From: Panicum virgatum
Lineage: Eukaryota > Streptophyta > Magnoliopsida > Poales > Poaceae
Length of the DNA: 64,000 bases
NCBI RefSeq assembly: GCF_016808335.1
Contig: NC_053149.1
Location: forward strand, 33,756,087-33,820,086
Reading direction: 5' to 3'
The translations under genes and the position numbers were made by a program. The notes under the pieces are model-generated. The model made no database searches. It was not told where the DNA came from and saw only the letters and a list, made by a program, of their open reading frames with translations. The first letter of the stretch is position 1; the number at the start of each line of letters is the position of its first letter. Of the stretch, positions 11,185 through 22,514 are shown piece by piece.

Positions 11185-13366
11185 TTATGATGCTCCTTTA
11201 GGAACAAGATGGGAGTAAGCTCTGGTATTTCAATGCATTTTGACCTGAATAGATACATCTCTATGAGAGATGATTTGGACATTTTGATTGAGCCATTTCT
11301 CCAAGATGAAATAGATAACATCATTAAAAGAATGCCAAGAGATAAAGCTCCAGGACCTGATGTGTTTAATGGACAGTTCATGAAAAAATGGTGGCAAATA
11401 TTAAATGAAGAATTCTATGCACTGTGTAATGACTTCTATATAGATAATGTGAATTTGGAAGGCATCAACAGCTCATATATTATCCTCATACCAAAGAAAG
11501 CAAATATAGAGTCAGTTAATGATTACATACCTATCTCACTGATGAATATTAGCCTCAAACTATTGGCCAAGATCCTCGCAGACAAATTACAGATGGTAAT
11601 TATCAGGCTGATACATAGAAATCAATATGGCTTCATTAAAACCATAACTATACATGACTATTTAGCATGGAGCTTTCAATATATTCATCAATGTCGCCAA
11701 TCCAAAAGAGAGATAATATACTCAAATTGGATTTTGAGAAGGCTTTTGACACAGTGGAACACTAGGCAATCTTGGAAATCATGAACCACTTGGGCTTTCC
11801 TAACAAGTGGATGGACTGCATTAAAAACATTCTAAGCTCTGGAACCTCTGCTGTGCTACTTAATGGGGTACCTGGAAAGTCCTTTAAATGCAAAAGAGGG
11901 GTCAGGCAGGGAGATCTTTTATCACCCCTCCTCTTTGTCTTGGCTGCTGAACTGCTACAGATTCTAGTTAACAAAGCTGCTTCTCTCAATCTGCTGAAAG
12001 CTCCTATTCCACAGCCATGTGAGGATTTTCCAATAGTCCAGTATGCAGATGATACTCTACTAATCATGCAAGCTAAGGCCAGACACCGTTTCTTCCTCAA
12101 AGCACTCCTGAATTCTTTTGCAGATTCCACAGGCCTAAGGGTGAACTATAGAAAATCACAAATGTTGCCAAATAATGTCTCAGCTGAGAAAATGGAAGTC
12201 CCGTCACAGACTTTTGGATGCTCCATTGGCACCTTGCCATTCACCTATCTCGGTCTACCAATGGGCACAACTAAACCAAAGATCGAAGACTTAACCCCAA
12301 TGATGGATAGGGTCGAAAGATGCCTCTCTGGATGTAGCACTACATATACAATGTGCACCATTAAATTGCTAAGAGGGGTGATTGAAAACATAGATCTAAT
12401 AAGAAAACAATACTTATGGAGAGGAAACACAGACATGAAAAGAGGAGGCAATCTTATGGCTTGGGAGACAGTCCAAAAGCCAAAGAGACAAGGAGGTTTG
12501 GGGATAGTAAACTTAAGACTGCAGAATGACGCTTTTCTCCTAAAACATCTACATAAATTCTACAATCAGGCTGACATACCTTGGGTAAAGCTGGTCCGGT
12601 TCAAATATTATCAAGATAAAGTCCCACATGCAACAAGAGAAATTGGCTCATTTTGGTGGAAGGATGTCATGCGACTGAATAATATTTACAGATCAGTGTC
12701 TCATTGCATTGTGGGTAATGGTTCTACTATCTGCTTTTGGGAGGATAGATGGATAGAGGATATCCTTGCAGTGAGTCACCCCAGGATAGCACCCTTTGCA
12801 AGATCAAACACAATATATGTCCAAGAAATTATGCAAGCCACTGATTTGGACAATATATTCATGCTACCCCTTTCACAGGAGGCCCTAGATGAATTGAATC
12901 ACTTGCAGGAAGTGATCCATAGTGTACCTTATGATGAGAGTGGTAAAGATATTTGGCTTCCAACCTGGGGACCCGATTATACTTCTAATAAGTTCTATCC
13001 ACATATTTATGACATGCTTGAAGCACACCCTGTATACAAAATGAACTGGAAATCTAGTTGGACACCAACAATCAAATTCTTCATCTGGCTGGTTTTGGTG
13101 GATAGATTAAATACCAAGACAGTATTAACCAGAAGGCACATTGCAGTTCATCAAGATGACATATGTGTCATGTGTGACATAGAGCCACAGAAGCAATTGA
13201 ACATCTTTACTTCCTCTGTCCCTTTGCAAGACAAAGCTGGACGACACTGAATTTTGTCTGGGACAATTCCCTCAATATTGAAGAAAGGTTCGTGCCGTGG
13301 AAGATTAGTTAATGGCCAAGAATTTTTCACAGAAGCTGTGATGATTGCAGCATGGGAGCTCTAGAA
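11185..13366 (+). pseudogene. L1-type LINE ORF2 fragment: reverse transcriptase and zf-RVT region
   Basis: Plus-strand reading gives a plant L1 reverse transcriptase: KAPGPDVFNGQFMKKWW (normally PGPDGFN), INSSYIILIPKK, then after a frameshift near 11720 [16 protein letters not shown], the active site [12 protein letters not shown] (about 12040), and the LG(L/P)MG and QGGLGI boxes. The C-terminal zf-RVT/WxW region ([18 protein letters not shown], about 13060-13110) is followed by CVMC. It begins and ends inside ORF2: there is no endonuclease, 3' UTR, poly-A or visible target-site duplication. This is unusual for a LINE and suggests capture as a fragment. It divides gag from protease of element A. 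Confidence 0.85.
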
Positions 13367-14305
13367 CGGATAAGGAAGCCGGTGCCCGACGAACAATTCG
13401 GCAAGTTTGTCGAGGTAATTAAGAAGCTCTATGTCAACATACTGCTTCTAGACGCTATGCAGGTTTTGACGTACGCCAAGTATATCAAGGATATCCTTGG
13501 AAACAAGAGGACTTTGCCCACCACCGAGGTCGTGCAGCTCACAGAAGAGTATAGCACAACTATACTCGATCCTCTCCTGGAGAAGAAGAAGGATCCAGGA
13601 TGCCCCACGATCACATGCTCAATCGGGAGCGAACACTTCACACATGCTCTTTGTGATCTGGGAGCAAGCGTCAGCGTCATGCCCAAGATAGTTTATGATA
13701 AACTTAGCCATCATGTGCTTGCTCCTACTACCATGTGCTTGCAGCTAGCGGATCAATCGGTCCGCTATCCCGTGGGGATAGCGGAGAACATTCCAGTGAA
13801 AATATGGAATTTCTTCAACCCCACCGATTTCGTCGTTCTCGACATGGTGGTCGACACCAAGACCCCTCTCATCCTGGGGAGGCCATTCTTGAGCACCGTG
13901 AATGCTCACATTGATGTGGGAGCCAGAGAAATCCAGCTCAACATCAATGGGAAGACGGAGAAGTTTGCCTTCCGACCGAAGGTCGAACAGTGCTCCCAGG
14001 TCAACGCATTCACCTAGAGAAAATGCGAGAAAGAGCCGGAGGAGCCATCAACCCCATCAATCGATGCCCTCATCAAATTCATAGAATGCCTACGACTTCA
14101 CGAGGAAATCGGGGTGCACAACCATAGGAACGCAAAATGGGGGATCCAACGAAAGAATTTTTTGGAGTCGGAGAAGAAAGAGATCGAAACAAGACCCGCC
14201 ACAAAGAAAGTATGGTGGAAGAAAGTGTCATCGTCAGGAACTCCATCCGGCGACGACAACAAGACCAAAGATATGGAGAGTCCCACTCCGGACTCAAAAC
14301 CCTAG
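13367..14305 (+). pseudogene. Athila-lineage gag end and aspartic protease, one in-frame stop
   Basis: Opens with KPVPDEQFGKFVEVIKKL and the DAMQVLTYAKYIKDIL segment that precedes protease in Athila polyproteins. The protease active site reads ALCDLGASVSVMP (about 13648-13686) with the flap/end motif LILGRPFLSTV (about 13868-13900). An amber stop at 14015-14017 interrupts it, but the same frame continues with an ordinary basic tail to a second stop at 14303-14305. In autonomous relatives the frame would continue into reverse transcriptase; here none follows. It depends on trans help if it ever moved. Confidence 0.8.
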
Positions 14306-15139
14306 CTCTCACCATGAGAACCATGGTATGTATCCATTCCTTGCATTTGCATCACTTTGTTCCCACAGCATAGCATGTTTAATTTCTGAACCAAATACTT
14401 TTTATTTACAAATGTTTTGCATCAATTAATCTCATGAAAAAGAAAAAGATTTTTGGCCAAATCTTAGGCCGGCCGGCCCTACCTCTTTTATTTTGGCCAG
14501 GAGCTGCAAGAGAATGAATGCTTGAGTGCAGAAGGAGCAAAGGGAAAAGGGTTGATGCAGCTTGGATGGTGCAGGGCCAAGTGGCCTTCATCATGGACGG
14601 CCAGCCTCCCTACTCCATACAAGTTCCATCACCACCCACCATGGCACATTCAACAGTAGGGTTAAAAGCATAGACCACAATCGTGGCACGCCCGCCGCCG
14701 TTCAGAGGCCGGCCGGCTTGCCCCCTACGCCTGGCTATAAAAGCCATGGAGGCCGAGCTCCATCATCGCACCTTCAGCTTAGATTCAAAGTATCCCCCTG
14801 AACTCGAGCTCCCTCTCTCCCTTTCTGAGTTTTCTTTGCTTAATCAAGCTCTTTGAGCTAATTAAGTAAAGAACTCAAGTGCTAGCTCACCCATAAAAAC
14901 AAAAAATATTAGTATAGAATTAGTGCTAAAATTAGTTTAGTACTAATCAAGTGTTCAAATAAAAATGGTTCATTAGTAGTAACCATTCCAATTTAAACAA
15001 AAATCACAAAAAATTCCTTTGAATAATCAAGGCACAACAGAACGAAGAACGTTTGTGGTGGTTCGTTCCCCACAAGAACGACTAACCCACTAGTCTCTGT
15101 TGTACATTTCCTTTGGGTATTCGTGGTACTAATGTTTTG
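14306..15139 (+). other. Spacer between protease and ORF1-like gene of element A
   Basis: No reading frame of note. It contains GGCCGG-rich tracts (14468-14478, 14708-14715), a TATA box (14735-14743), a C/T-rich probable leader (14795-14830) and an AT-rich stretch (14880-15010). The layout, TATA then leader then intron-like AT-rich DNA then GCAG at about 15141, looks like the start of a separately transcribed gene or the remains of an LTR. Confidence 0.4.
14735..14743 (+). promoter_or_regulatory. TATA box upstream of the ORF1-like gene
   Basis: CTATAAAAG in a GC-rich setting, with an ATG-containing leader starting about 10 bases later. If used, transcription would begin near 14770 and run toward the ORF1-like gene. 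No experimental support; it could instead be the fossil promoter of an LTR. Confidence 0.4.
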
Positions 15140-15699
15140 CAGGAACCATGTCTCTGTGGGGCAACGTCCGGAACATGTGAAGAAATTCAGCTCATCATCT
15201 CGTTCCAGGAGCTCACGAGGATCATCAGCTTCCCGGGTTAACATGTCGGTGGATTCGGTCCGCCGGCAGTCGGTATCCCGAGAGGAGGAGGAGATCCTGC
15301 ATCTCCCGCAGTCCCGAGGAACCGCCTCAAAATCCGGGTCTTGACTATGGTCGACCAGATCATAGTCCGGACCGATTATGAGCAGAATGCCCTTGAGCTG
15401 CTGAAGAAGCAGTCATTCGGAGCGGAATGCCCTTGAGCTGCTGAAGAAGCAGTCATTCGGCCACGCCAAGCAGTTCGAACTAAACTTCCTCATCACGACA
15501 GGGCTGAAGTCGGACGTGAACCACACGTTCACCACAGCCGGCTGGGAAAACTTCGCCGACATCACCGAGACAAGTTCGCATCTCTTGACCATGGAATTCC
15601 TTGCACCTTACATGTTGAAACCATTGGCACTGAAACTAAATTCCACTTCCGTTTGTTCAGCTAGTTGTTTGAAATGAAACCAAAGAATTTTAGCATAGC
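15140..15699 (+). pseudogene. ATHILA ORF1-like gene, 5' part (split by a solo LTR)
   Basis: Frames here encode a basic, serine/arginine-rich start, then DYEQNALELLKKQSF, AKQFELNFLITTGLKSDVN, WENFADI and LLTMEFLA, ending FEMKPKNFSIA. This matches my memory of the Arabidopsis ATHILA ORF-1 family (Pfam PF03078), of unknown function and sometimes discussed as env-like. A 40-bp tandem duplication (15381-15460) shifts the frame, a base is missing near 15602, and there is a stop at about 15660. The gene stops at 15699, inside a codon run that continues at 19475 (IALGFNKK) past a 3.8-kb insertion. Confidence 0.6.
15381..15460. repeat. 40-bp tandem duplication in the ORF1-like gene
   Basis: The 40-mer beginning AGCAGAATGCCCTTGAGCTG (15381-15420) is repeated at 15421-15460 with a single change (AGCAG to AGCGG). 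Because 40 is not a multiple of 3, it shifts the reading frame. Confidence 0.9.
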
Positions 15700-18600
15700 T
15701 GTGGCAGAACCGCCCGACATAAACCGGCTTAAGTGCGCTAACCATCATTGCAAAGGCAATTAGGTTTAACTCGCACAGTAGACGGAGCACATCGGAGGTC
15801 TGTCGGGTAAATTCCCGATAAAACCACTTAAACCTGGATCGAACAAAGCAGCATAACTCATGCGAAGGCGAGTCCAGAGATTACAACATTACACCTTATA
15901 TTACAACACAGAGAGTTGAACATAACTTTAGGATTACAAACCAAGTTCCATACTTAACAAAGTGCTTTGTAATGCCAATATAAAAGAAGTTCACCAAAGT
16001 CCTTTATTTTAGCAGAAAGTAAACACGAGAACTAACGACGATACGGGTGTCACGATGAAGCCCGCTTCATGACATCACTTGTTCTTGTCATCGTTGACCG
16101 AGGACATTTCTCATTCCACGGACCAACCAGGCGAAAGAGTGCAAGGCCAGGTCAAACTGGCAATCATATCCTCAAAGGTTTCACCTGAAACAAATTATAG
16201 CCACAAGCAAGGCTGAGTACACTAATACTCAGTAAGGCTTACCCGACTGAGGGTATACTTAACCCTTTATCTAGACATGCAAGTCTTTTGGCTTGAGGGG
16301 TTTGTTTGCCGAAGAACAGTAAAGACTAGATCCTTAATTTCATAGTTTAGCTTTTAGGTTCTAGTTCAATTAACCATTCTAGGTGAGCATCTATCCAATA
16401 GCATACATGGTGGAAACAATTATCTTTCATCATCCAACCAACCATAATCATCATCATCATCTTTCACTTCTTACTCTATGTGACAGAAGAGTTAAGCAGT
16501 CTCATTATCCGTGAGAGGCGGACGATTCGAATCGAATTTGTTAACCTTGCAAGGCAGACCTAAACACACGTCACGTGGTTACTCCCAGAGTCACACGTGC
16601 AACATTTCCCCTTTCTTTCCGGGTTGTGGATCAGTGTCACTGTCCTCGACTACAGAGTACGATGACTCTGCACCCGCATGTGCGCGCATGAGAAACGGCG
16701 TTCAAAGAAGGTGAGGGAGAAGTCCACTTGCCGGGCCAATCAGGTACTTATGCTTACCGATTACCATATTTCTCGGTATGTGGTTAGTACGTTCAAAGCT
16801 TAACCACCACTACCACACACTGCGGCCTTATCAAATTTCACTAAACAGACGGGGCATCACAAGTACCACAACCCCGCCCATAGGCCTTATAATTGCAGCA
16901 GGTAGTAAACAACCAACTCCTATAATTCTCGCGAGTGACAGGAAATCACTCTACTTCTACCGAACAATTAGCATAGCCAACTAGCGACCTACACATACTA
17001 GTATTTAAGCAAAGGTACCTAGGATCATGCAACTAAGGTTCCAATCAACTCCTGTAACTTAAATACACAAGTAGATAGGAACAATAATAAGTTGCATAAA
17101 TTTAAAATAGTAGGACATGCTCCGGGGCTTGCCTTCCTGGGCGTAACTAGTTCTGGGCTCTTCCGAAATCGGGTTCGGGTCTTCAGTAGCTTCAATTAGA
17201 TTCACTTGAGCTTCACACTGGTCACTCTCGGACTCGGGCACCAGCTCGTACGTTCCGTCAGCGAGAGTAGTAGTATCTATATGAAATGCACATGGGTGAG
17301 TTGTTGTGATGATAATAACTTATAACTTGCTTCACTATACAGTTGTAATGCAAACAAAACCCGAAGTTAAAGAGTGAAACACTTTCATTCATATTTTACT
17401 GGGCAATCGTTTATAGAGTAAAATCTAATATGTTTTAGTTCATAAATAATCTAGGGTTGAGTTTCAACACTTCATAAATTAGAAATAGTTTCAGCAATTA
17501 CAACATTTACACAAATGTTACTACAACACTTTTGAATCTCAAATTTTTACAGAGGGATCTACATACGATTCTAAACAATCTTTAAATTTATCAGAATTTT
17601 TCTAGACATAAAACAGGAGTAATAAAATTGGCAAAATTAACTCACATATAACAAGACTAACTAGTACAGAGAGTTACAAAATGTTTTTGGCTCTAAAATT
17701 TTGTATGCTAGCTTATCTTCTGTAGACCGAGCCATGGTAAAAATTTCAGATTTTTCCTGATGCAACAACTATTTATAAAAATATAGCACCATTTTTAAGG
17801 ATTAATTCACATAGCTAGCTACACAATTCTAAAAATAATGAAACTTGGACAGTGATGTTCATCTAGTATGTTAAGTACACAGAAAAAGTTTCATACATAT
17901 GTCTATACTAGAACACCCAGAAATAAAAGAATATATTATTCTACTAGATCTAGCCAAGACTAGGGTTTCATCTAGTTACAAGTGTCAAATGGTGCTCAAA
18001 TTTTTACACCAAGCTAAGCATGGCATGGATTAGCTACCAGCCAAAAATAACCTATAGATACTAAGTAGAACTCCTAGAATAATGATAGTCTATGAAATCT
18101 AATCTTTTTCCTAGATTAAAATATATACAAAAAATAAACATTTGCATGTAATGAAAGTTGTAGATCTAGTAACAAGGAACTAAGATCAATTGAGTTAGCA
18201 TTTTTCTGATTTTTCTACAAATTTATATCGAATTTACAATTTCACTGCTTTGGAAAAACAAAAAGGAAAAATGATCTTTTTGCGCAGAGGCCCCTGGACG
18301 AATTAATTTTCTCGCAGATAAGCCCCTGGCCGGAGTTTGAAGCAGGGGAGGTGGCGGGCGACCGGATTCCGGCGCCTGCGGCGGCCGGCGGCGAGGGGGA
18401 ATAGGGGGAGGAGCAAGAGGGCGTCGAGAGGGACCCGTAGATGGTCTTGGACGGGGTTGGGGAGGTCGGTTTGGGGGTTCCCCGCGGAGCAGGGCTCCGG
18501 CGGCGGCGGCGGTGCGGCGGCAAGTGGGTCGGGGAGCACCGGTGGAGGTCAGTGGAGCTTGCTGCAGGGTCGATTGGGCGCAAGGATGGGTGGAGGAGGG

Positions 18601-18996
18601 GTTCCGTGGGAGCCTAGGGGACGGTGGCGGCCATGGTGGCAGCAGTGGCCGTTCCCGGCGAAAGGGGGCCCGCAGAGCTGGGCTCTCGAGCTCAGGAGGT
18701 GAGAAGGAAGGTCGGAGGCGTGTCTGAGCTCGAGGGGAGGCTCTAGGCGGTCATGGGCGCGAGAAGGGGCGAGGCGCGGTCGGCCGGCTCGGCACGGCGT
18801 CGCCGTGGCACCTCGGCGACCATTCTCGGCGTGCGCGCAGGGGGCGGTGCCACGTGGCGAGGCCGAGCGGATTGGGTGGGTCCGGTTTGGGCAAACCCGG
18901 GGGTGGGGAGGCAGTCTGGCCGGGCAAGCGGCGCGCGGCCGGCGGCCTCTGCTCGGCCGAGCAGAACAGGGGAGGGAGAGAGAGAACAGAGAGAGT

Positions 18997-19038
<42 letters not shown>

Positions 19039-19474
19039 TTGACTAATTCCAATTTGAATTTCTCACAAAATTTTCAAATAACACTCAAAAAATTTTGAAT
19101 ACGAAACCTATTCCAAAATTCAAACCCTACCACTTTTGGTTCAGGCTTACTTTCATTTGGAGCTCAATTCAAAAGTTAATTTGAAAACCCGACGAATGTA
19201 CTTTAGTACCCGATTCGAGTTAAATTCAAATTTTCTTCGACTTTTGTATAAAAACTTAAAAATATTTGAGCATGAAAATTGTTCAACACTTAAAACTCTA
19301 CAAGTTTTATTTCAGGAAAAAGTTCAATTAAACCACGGTTTGGAAGTTATTTTAAATCTAACACAACTAAGATTTTGAAATCCTAATTATTTCATGTAGA
19401 CTTGCATTGGGTTAAGGGTACATGATTTGGTGCTAACGACCCTGGTTTAACTAATTAAACACCTAGGTGTTACA
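15700..19474 (-). mobile_element. 3.8-kb solo LTR (Ty3/gypsy-type), minus strand, with exact TSD
   Basis: Begins TGTGGCAGAACC and ends GGTGTTACA, with the 5-bp duplication ATAGC on both sides (15695-15699 and 19475-19479). Removing it and one ATAGC restores continuity of the ORF1-like frame. On the minus strand the LTR reads TGTAACACCTAGG ... GGTTCTGCCACA. It has no gag or pol. It contains a GC-rich block (18340-18970) with several long but overlapping frames in all directions, and a GA microsatellite. The TGTAACACC start resembles the 2-kb chromovirus LTR at 2310-4316 only at the ends. The 3775-bp length is large but within the range for grass gypsy LTRs. Confidence 0.9.
18970..19036. repeat. 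GA-rich microsatellite
   Basis: An imperfect (GA)n tract that becomes a pure run of AG repeats from about 19005 to 19035, at the edge of the GC-rich block inside the solo LTR. Confidence 0.9.
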
Positions 19475-20620
19475 ATAGCGTTGGGCTTTAACAAGAAATG
19501 CATATTAGACCCCTCTGTGCTAGCAAATGAACATGATTATGACTGTAGTTCTTGGTGGAGTGCAATCTCAGATGAACCTATTAGCAGTAAGAACAACATT
19601 GTTTCCATTCATAACCCAACTCTGAGAATTCTAGCAAAGTATCTCTCCATGGTAGTGTTCTCCCGAACAGACCTCAGGCTTTGCAGCTCCTCGGAGCTCA
19701 TGTACCTTTATGCTATAGCAAAGAAAATTCGCTACTCCCCCATCATGGGCATGGTGTCACACTAGTAGAGAATGGTCCCGAGCAAGTCTCCCATTGACAT
19801 AACCTCTCTGCTTACGCGCATTGCGCGATATGTCGGTGTTCTGGAGAATGTTCAGGTTACCTATTTGCCCTCGACGGAGGAGTACCAAACCATTGTCGGT
19901 CTGGACTACTTCGTCCACGCTCACATGATGCGTGAGGGTCCCGGGAACTCTGTCTTTATGTGCTATCCGAGGTATGACAGAGAGTTCGAGCTCCCTTGCC
20001 CGAAGCTCTCTCTCTCTACTCCGTGAAACGCCTGACCCTACAGATGGAAAAGAAAGAACTTGCACAGCACGGCACGGCTGGACCCATGACACGAGGCAGG
20101 ACTTGGCGTGATGCACAGTTGGCCGAGGTACGCACGTCACAACAGGCAGGAACTTCCCGCCAGGCAGGAACTTCCCGCTAGGTCAGAACTTCACGACAGG
20201 CCCGTGCTTCTCAGGAGACCGGACCATCACAGGCAACACCTTCACCAGATACCTCTGCACAACCAAACCCAGCCACAGCACACATGAGTTTCAAGGAGTC
20301 ATATGGGTACTACGCCCAGGGTGGCCAGAGTTCATACCAGGCTGTGGGCAGCATGGGGTACGGTCTCGATCAGAGATTCTACAACCCACCAGGTATACAG
20401 ACTTCCCATGTTCCACAGGTTGGTCCGTCAGGGCCACAGGTTGGCCCATCAGCATCGGCTCGCTTCGAGTTCGACAACCCGCTCACACAAGGGTTGTCGG
20501 ACCTCACTACCCGAATCAATGCCTTAGAGTTACGCCAGCAGGAGATGGGTCACAACCTTGAGCACAACACCAACCTCACGCATGAGAGTTGGGGGATGTT
20601 ATCCTCCATTCATTATGATT
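19475..20620 (+). pseudogene. ATHILA ORF1-like gene, 3' part
   Basis: Continues the gene cut at 15699. Readable segments: IALGFNKKCILDPSV, WWSAISDEPI, PTLRILAKYLSMVVFSRTD, LYAIAKKIRYSPIMG, then after a stop at about 19763 SPIDITSLLTRIARYVGVL and FVHAHMMREG, followed by a low-complexity, Q/S/T/P-rich tail with direct repeats (AGTSR at 20145-20180) and a C-terminal MSFKESYGYYAQGG ... LTTRINALELRQQEMG with coiled-coil character. The HMMRE-like and GR-rich segments are typical of the plant ATHILA ORF1 family. At least two frameshifts and two stops. It ends near 20620, where a Tat fragment begins. Confidence 0.65.
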
Positions 20621-20624
20621 GAAA

Positions 20625-20745
20625 CCAGGGTACCGTTCATCATCTCCAAAGTAACAAGACCAGGATCCAATCACCTCCAACGGCCGGACGAAACAGAGGT
20701 TCTGAACTCCTGGAACATAGAGCACCTGCAACGATTTTACCCATA
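20625..20745 (+). pseudogene. Tat-lineage pol, last about 40 codons
   Basis: Encodes VPFIISKVTRPGS ... EVLNSWNIEHLQRFYP and a stop. The complete Tat element at 34788-45612 ends its integrase frame almost identically (KVTRPGSYRI, NSWNIEHLRRFHP). Everything upstream is missing, so this is the 5' edge of a truncated Tat element whose remaining 3' half extends to 24348. The junction with the Athila ORF1-like gene lies between 20610 and 20635 and shows no TSD. Confidence 0.85.
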
Positions 20746-20851
20746 GAAACACTCCAAGAAGCCAACATCAAGATGTATTGACACCCTGAGATGATAATAA
20801 AGATCCACTTCCCACATTCAAGTACCTACTTTCATATCCCACCGCCCTTTT

Positions 20852-22330
20852 GGCTAGGCTCTGAGTGCTTGTCATGCACAAGGCACCCGGGCAGTCCCAC
20901 GTGCGATGAGTTCCTAAAACTCCCCTTACGGCTGGGCTCCGAGTGCTTGTCACGCACAACGTACACGGGTAGTCCCATGTCCGACGAGTTCCTAAACTTC
21001 CCCTTCCGGATGGGCTCCGAGTGCTTGTCATGCGCAAGGCACCTGGGCAGGGGCGGGCCCATGTTAATCAAAGGTATTCAAATGAATACCCATTATTTGT
21101 AGCAAAACCTTTTATATATACAGTGTATTATATATATATGATTCAAAGATACAAATATTACACAAATAATAGGTTTCCAAATTTCTAGTTTCTACTTCGT
21201 GCTGAAAAATCATAGTAGGCCACGTCCCACCCTTCCCCATCCGATGATCCACAGGTCCATTAGCGGTCAGGTAGCTAGTGAGTTAGCCTGACAGGCAGGC
21301 CAAGTGCCTGTGTGTCCCCTTGGTCCCTCAATTCCCAATCCCCAGCTACAACACCACAACCCTAGCTCCTTGAATCAGTGATCCCGACGGTGAGGACGCG
21401 ACAAAGCCAGACGGACAGACAAAAGCAGGGCTCCTCGGCTGTGAGGATGGCCAATGGTAGGGCTCTGCAGCCAGGCAGATAGACGGCGTCATGGGCTTGG
21501 CAGCTGGGCGGGCCACGAGATCCGAGTAGCAGCCAGGCCAGCGCCTCAGCTAGGTAGAGCGCAGGGCTCGAACGTGCACGGAGTGGCACGCGCGCGGCCA
21601 GGGCAAGGTGTTGTCGCTTCGCCTGAACGGCAGGGCCTCCAAAGCTCTGTCGCTCCAGTAGTCCATGCCTTGAGGTGCATGAGCGAGCAAGTAGAACGAA
21701 ATCAAGCTGAGCGCAAGATGAGCTGACTAGTGATAAATTTGATCTTTGTTTTGAAAACAATTATTGTAATTTATGTAATTTGGTTATCAAAATTTTTTTT
21801 ACACCTTTTGAAATTTTGAACACCCACCTTTCAATTCCTGGGCCCGCCCTTGCACCTGGGTAGTCCCACGTCCGACAAGTTCCTAAAACTCCCCGTTTCG
21901 GCTAGGCTCCGGGTGCTTGTCTTGCACAAGGCACCTGGGCAGTCCCACATCCGACGAGTTCCTACAATTCCCCTTTATGGCTGGGCTTCGAGTGATTGTC
22001 ACGCACAAGGTACCCGGGTAGTCCCACATCCAACGAGTTCTTAAACTCCTCCTTATCAGCTGGGCTCCGAGCGGTTGTCACGCACAAGGCATTCGGGTCG
22101 TCCCATGTTCGATGAGTTACTGAACTCACCCCCCCCCCCCCTTTGGGTGGGCTCCGAGTGCTTTTCATGCACAAGGCATCCAGGCAGTCCCATGTCCCCC
22201 TTTTCGATAGGGCTCCGAGTGCTTGTCATGCACAAGACATTCGGGCAGCCCAACGCCCGATGAGTTCCTAAACTCACCCCGTTCCGGCTGAGCCTCGAGT
22301 GCTGGTCATATACAAGGAACTCGGGCAGAT
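20852..22330. repeat. 79-bp tandem array in the 3' region of the Tat remnant
   Basis: About nine units begin GGCTGGGCTCCGAGTGCTTG or a near match, at 20852, 20930, 21008, 21900, 21979, 22058, 22145, 22206 and 22286. Spacing is 78-80 bp except where an hAT element (21048-21852 plus one 8-bp TSD) lies inside the third unit, where a poly-C tract lengthened one unit (to 87) and where a deletion shortened one (to 61). Each unit contains GTCATGCACAAGGCACCTGG and CCGACGAGTTCCTAAA. The array sits between pol and the antisense ORF, as tandem arrays often do in Tat elements. Confidence 0.9.
21048..21852. mobile_element. Non-autonomous hAT element (805 bp) with 8-bp TSD
   Basis: Terminal inverted repeats: CAGGGGCGGGCCCA at the left and, read inward from the right, CAAGGGCGGGCCCA. 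An exact 8-bp duplication CACCTGGG flanks it (21040-21047 and 21853-21860); the same octamer occurs once at the corresponding place in neighbouring array units. The CAGGGGCGG terminus and 8-bp TSD are typical of plant hAT elements of the Tip100 type. There is no transposase. A GC-rich inner part (21360-21720) may be captured genomic DNA. It inserted after the 79-bp array formed. Confidence 0.92.
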
Positions 22331-22514
22331 AGAGAACTCACGAGTTATAAACTCACTACTCTAAGCGATATCTATGAGCACATACACTGGATAAACTCTT
22401 GGCAGACCACGAGTAAGAAAAAAGAGAAGCCAGACATCAAACATTCAGATTGAATACAAAAAAAAAAGTGTGGAAAGCAGTTCAGTACAAATCATTTAAA
22501 GTACAACACATGAC

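Larger units (their letters stand above)
7576..20620 (+). mobile_element. Athila-lineage LTR element A (5' LTR to ORF1-like gene; 3' end lost)
   Basis: Order on the plus strand: LTR (7576-9912), tRNA-Asp-like primer site (9921-9938), gag (10054 to about 11184), protease (13367-14305), a TATA-bearing spacer, and an ATHILA ORF1-like gene (about 15140-15699 and 19475-20620). No reverse transcriptase, RNase H or integrase is present between protease and the spacer, so either it is a non-autonomous derivative or pol was deleted. Three later insertions interrupt it. No 3' LTR follows; at about 20622 the sequence changes to a Tat remnant. It is inserted in the chromovirus protease gene (flank ACCAC at 7571-7575). 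Confidence 0.65.

Noticed and set aside
18242..19052. Several overlapping 80-167 codon frames on both strands in a GC-rich block
   Set aside because: They lie inside the TSD-bounded solo LTR, overlap in all frames and show only compositional R/G/P-rich text.
20852..22330. Regularly spaced repeats as a CRISPR-like array
   Set aside because: The whole 79-bp unit is repeated with no unique spacers, in a plant retrotransposon.
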